A stretch of 64,000 nt of DNA, from contig JAFDWB010000094.1 of the NCBI GenBank assembly GCA_018268675.1, positions 124,001 to 188,000 of the forward strand. Direction: 5' to 3'. The translations under genes and the position numbers were made by a program. The DNA is from Actinomycetota bacterium (GTDB lineage Bacteria; Actinomycetota; Thermoleophilia; Solirubrobacterales; 70-9). A model generated the notes under the pieces. That model worked only from the letters and a program-made list of their open reading frames with translations, ran no database searches and was not told the DNA's origin. This document shows positions 63,141-64,000 of this stretch, piece after piece; positions within the stretch are counted from its first letter, which is position 1; each line of letters begins with the position of its first letter.

Positions 63141-64000
63141 TCAGGAGGCGACGATGCCCTCGCCGCCGACGGCGCCGGGCACGGTCACCTGGCCGAGCGG
63201 CTGGAGGGCGCCGCCCGCTTCGGCCTTGAACTCGTCGACGACGCCTTCGGCGCCCGCCTGGACGTAGAGGAACCCCGCCGCCGCGGCCGCGTCGACGGTG
63301 CCCGGCGAGGTCGCCGTGTTGCCGAGCGGGGTCAGCGAGGCGCCGCTCGCGGCGAACGCCGAGACGCTGCCCGAGCCCGCGTTCGAGAGGTAGAACGTCG
63401 CGCCGACGTGGGCGATCCAGCAGGTCGCGGCCTGGCCGGTCGGGGCGGTGGCGAGCTGCGTGAGCGAGCCGTCGCCACCGATCGCGAACGAGGCGAGCGA
63501 GTTGGTCCCCGCCTCGGCGACGAGCAGGTTCCCGGCGGCGTCGAAGTCGACCGCGAACGGGACCGCTCCCGGCAGGCTGGTGACGACCGGGGTCTGGGCG
63601 GGCGCGCCGTTGCCGGGGACGGGGAAGACGTCGATCGCGCTGGTGTTGCCCTTGGTGGTGACGATCAGCGCCGAGCCGTCCGGGGTGAAGGCGACCTGGC
63701 CTGGGGTGTGGGTGAATTCCGGCTTCGCGTTCGGGTCGAGGCCGAGCGGCCGGTTCCATCCCGGCACCAGGTGCGGTCTGCCGCCGGCGAGCCGGAAGCC
63801 CTGGATCGAGCCGCCGCCGCGCGCGTTCAGGACGTAGAGGGAGTTGCCGTGGACGGTGAGGCTGACCGGGAATTCACCGCCCGAGGGGACGATCGCTTCC
63901 TGGCGCAGGCGCGCGCCTTCGACGGCGAACTCGGTGATCGTGTCGCTGCCCGCGTTGACGGCGAAGAGGAGGCCCGCTTCGGAGTCGAGGGCGAGCCCAC
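63141..64000 (-). CDS. Beta-propeller (lactonase/YncE-like) protein, partial
   Basis: The minus-strand frame enters from the window edge and ends at TGA 63141, so at least 285 residues are seen and the N-terminus is missing. Repeats such as HTPGQVAFTPDGSALIVTTK, AVPFAVDFDAAGNLLVAEAG, GRPHLVPGWNR and GEFPVSLTVHGNSLYVLNAR are blades of a seven-bladed propeller like 6-phosphogluconolactonase or YncE. No export signal can be judged. Function unknown. Confidence 0.8.
   Translation of the reverse strand, partial: GLALDSEAGLLFAVNAGSDTITEFAVEGARLRQEAIVPSGGEFPVSLTVHGNSLYVLNARGGGSIQGFRLAGGRPHLVPGWNRPLGLDPNAKPEFTHTPGQVAFTPDGSALIVTTKGNTSAIDVFPVPGNGAPAQTPVVTSLPGAVPFAVDFDAAGNLLVAEAGTNSLASFAIGGDGSLTQLATAPTGQAATCWIAHVGATFYLSNAGSGSVSAFAASGASLTPLGNTATSPGTVDAAAAAGFLYVQAGAEGVVDEFKAEAGGALQPLGQVTVPGAVGGEGIVAS

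Noticed and set aside
60862-63759. A 965-codon open frame on the minus strand
   Set aside because: It is antisense to the GT-C-like gene, and the repeated REPGRAG-like composition is an artefact of third-position GC bias.

Overview
The window is 64 kb of very GC-rich bacterial chromosome, visibly around 70% G+C, with frequent GTG and TTG starts and many 1-4 bp gene overlaps. Gene content suggests a high-GC actinobacterium, perhaps of the Thermoleophilia/Solirubrobacterales type: an ECF sigma factor paired with a YCII protein, TatA, a DUF6457-like protein, GntR-free LysR/TetR control, a c-di-AMP riboswitch before an NlpC/P60 gene, and an SOS box of the CGAAC-N4-GTTCG type. The class-level placement is inference; no rRNA is present.

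Layout. 1-3.5 kb: accessory segment with a partial ArsR-type regulator, small orphan genes, a LuxR-type HTH gene and a tyrosine recombinase beside tRNA-Arg(TCT). 3.6-9.4 kb: mostly minus-strand genes for a methyltransferase and secreted or wall proteins (IPT/PASTA, NlpC/P60-like), ending in a hairpin-rich gap. 9.4-12.2 kb: TetR regulator divergent from a two-gene ABC exporter, with two tandem operators between them. 12.2-13.9 kb: ribH, tRNA-His and a SEC-C gene broken by one TAG codon. 13.9-26.7 kb: a compact molybdenum enzyme locus. The minus-strand operon encodes a three-subunit NAD-type formate dehydrogenase, MobA, a sulfite-oxidase-fold protein and a flavin reductase. A divergent plus-strand operon encodes a LysR regulator, MoeA, a MoaD-MoaE fusion, MoaC, Mog/MoaB, MoaA and a small DUF6457-like protein. 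fdhD converges on it. 26.7-32.2 kb: NlpC/P60 lipoprotein-like hydrolase under a c-di-AMP riboswitch, DUF4396 gene with a CsoR-like operator, CoA-transferase family III protein, metallo-beta-lactamase proteins (one decayed) and an MpaB-type protein. 32.2-42.1 kb: catabolic genes (amine oxidase-like flavoprotein, amidohydrolase, cysteine dioxygenase-like cupin, USP, LLM oxidoreductase, acyl-CoA dehydrogenase, SDR), a peptide-binding lipoprotein, and a beta-hydroxyacid dehydrogenase. 42.2-53 kb: Lys/Ala-rich DNA-binding protein, amidase, 1-Cys peroxiredoxin, FUSC protein, ECF sigma with YCII, D,D-carboxypeptidase, TatA and an RTX-repeat protein. 53-64 kb: EamA exporter, an acylphosphatase-LigD phosphoesterase fusion beside an SOS-boxed gene, HMG-CoA lyase with acyl-CoA carboxylase, PAP2, two tRNA-Leu genes, HicAB, an ECF41-like sigma factor, a large GT-C-like membrane protein and a partial beta-propeller.

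The most unusual signal is not a gene. At least five families of long, near-perfect palindromes recur in the window, mostly between genes. Paired copies share flanks, and one pair of families recurs together as a larger module at 31.9-32.2 kb and 45.5-45.9 kb. One palindrome lies in frame inside the MoaD-MoaE fusion, exactly in the linker after the MoaD di-glycine, and its second copy is intergenic. Another locus (25755-25859) holds two long inverted repeats whose arms interleave, a pseudoknot or two-state topology. These look like a dispersed palindromic element system analogous to, but on inspection unlike, known REP/RPE elements.
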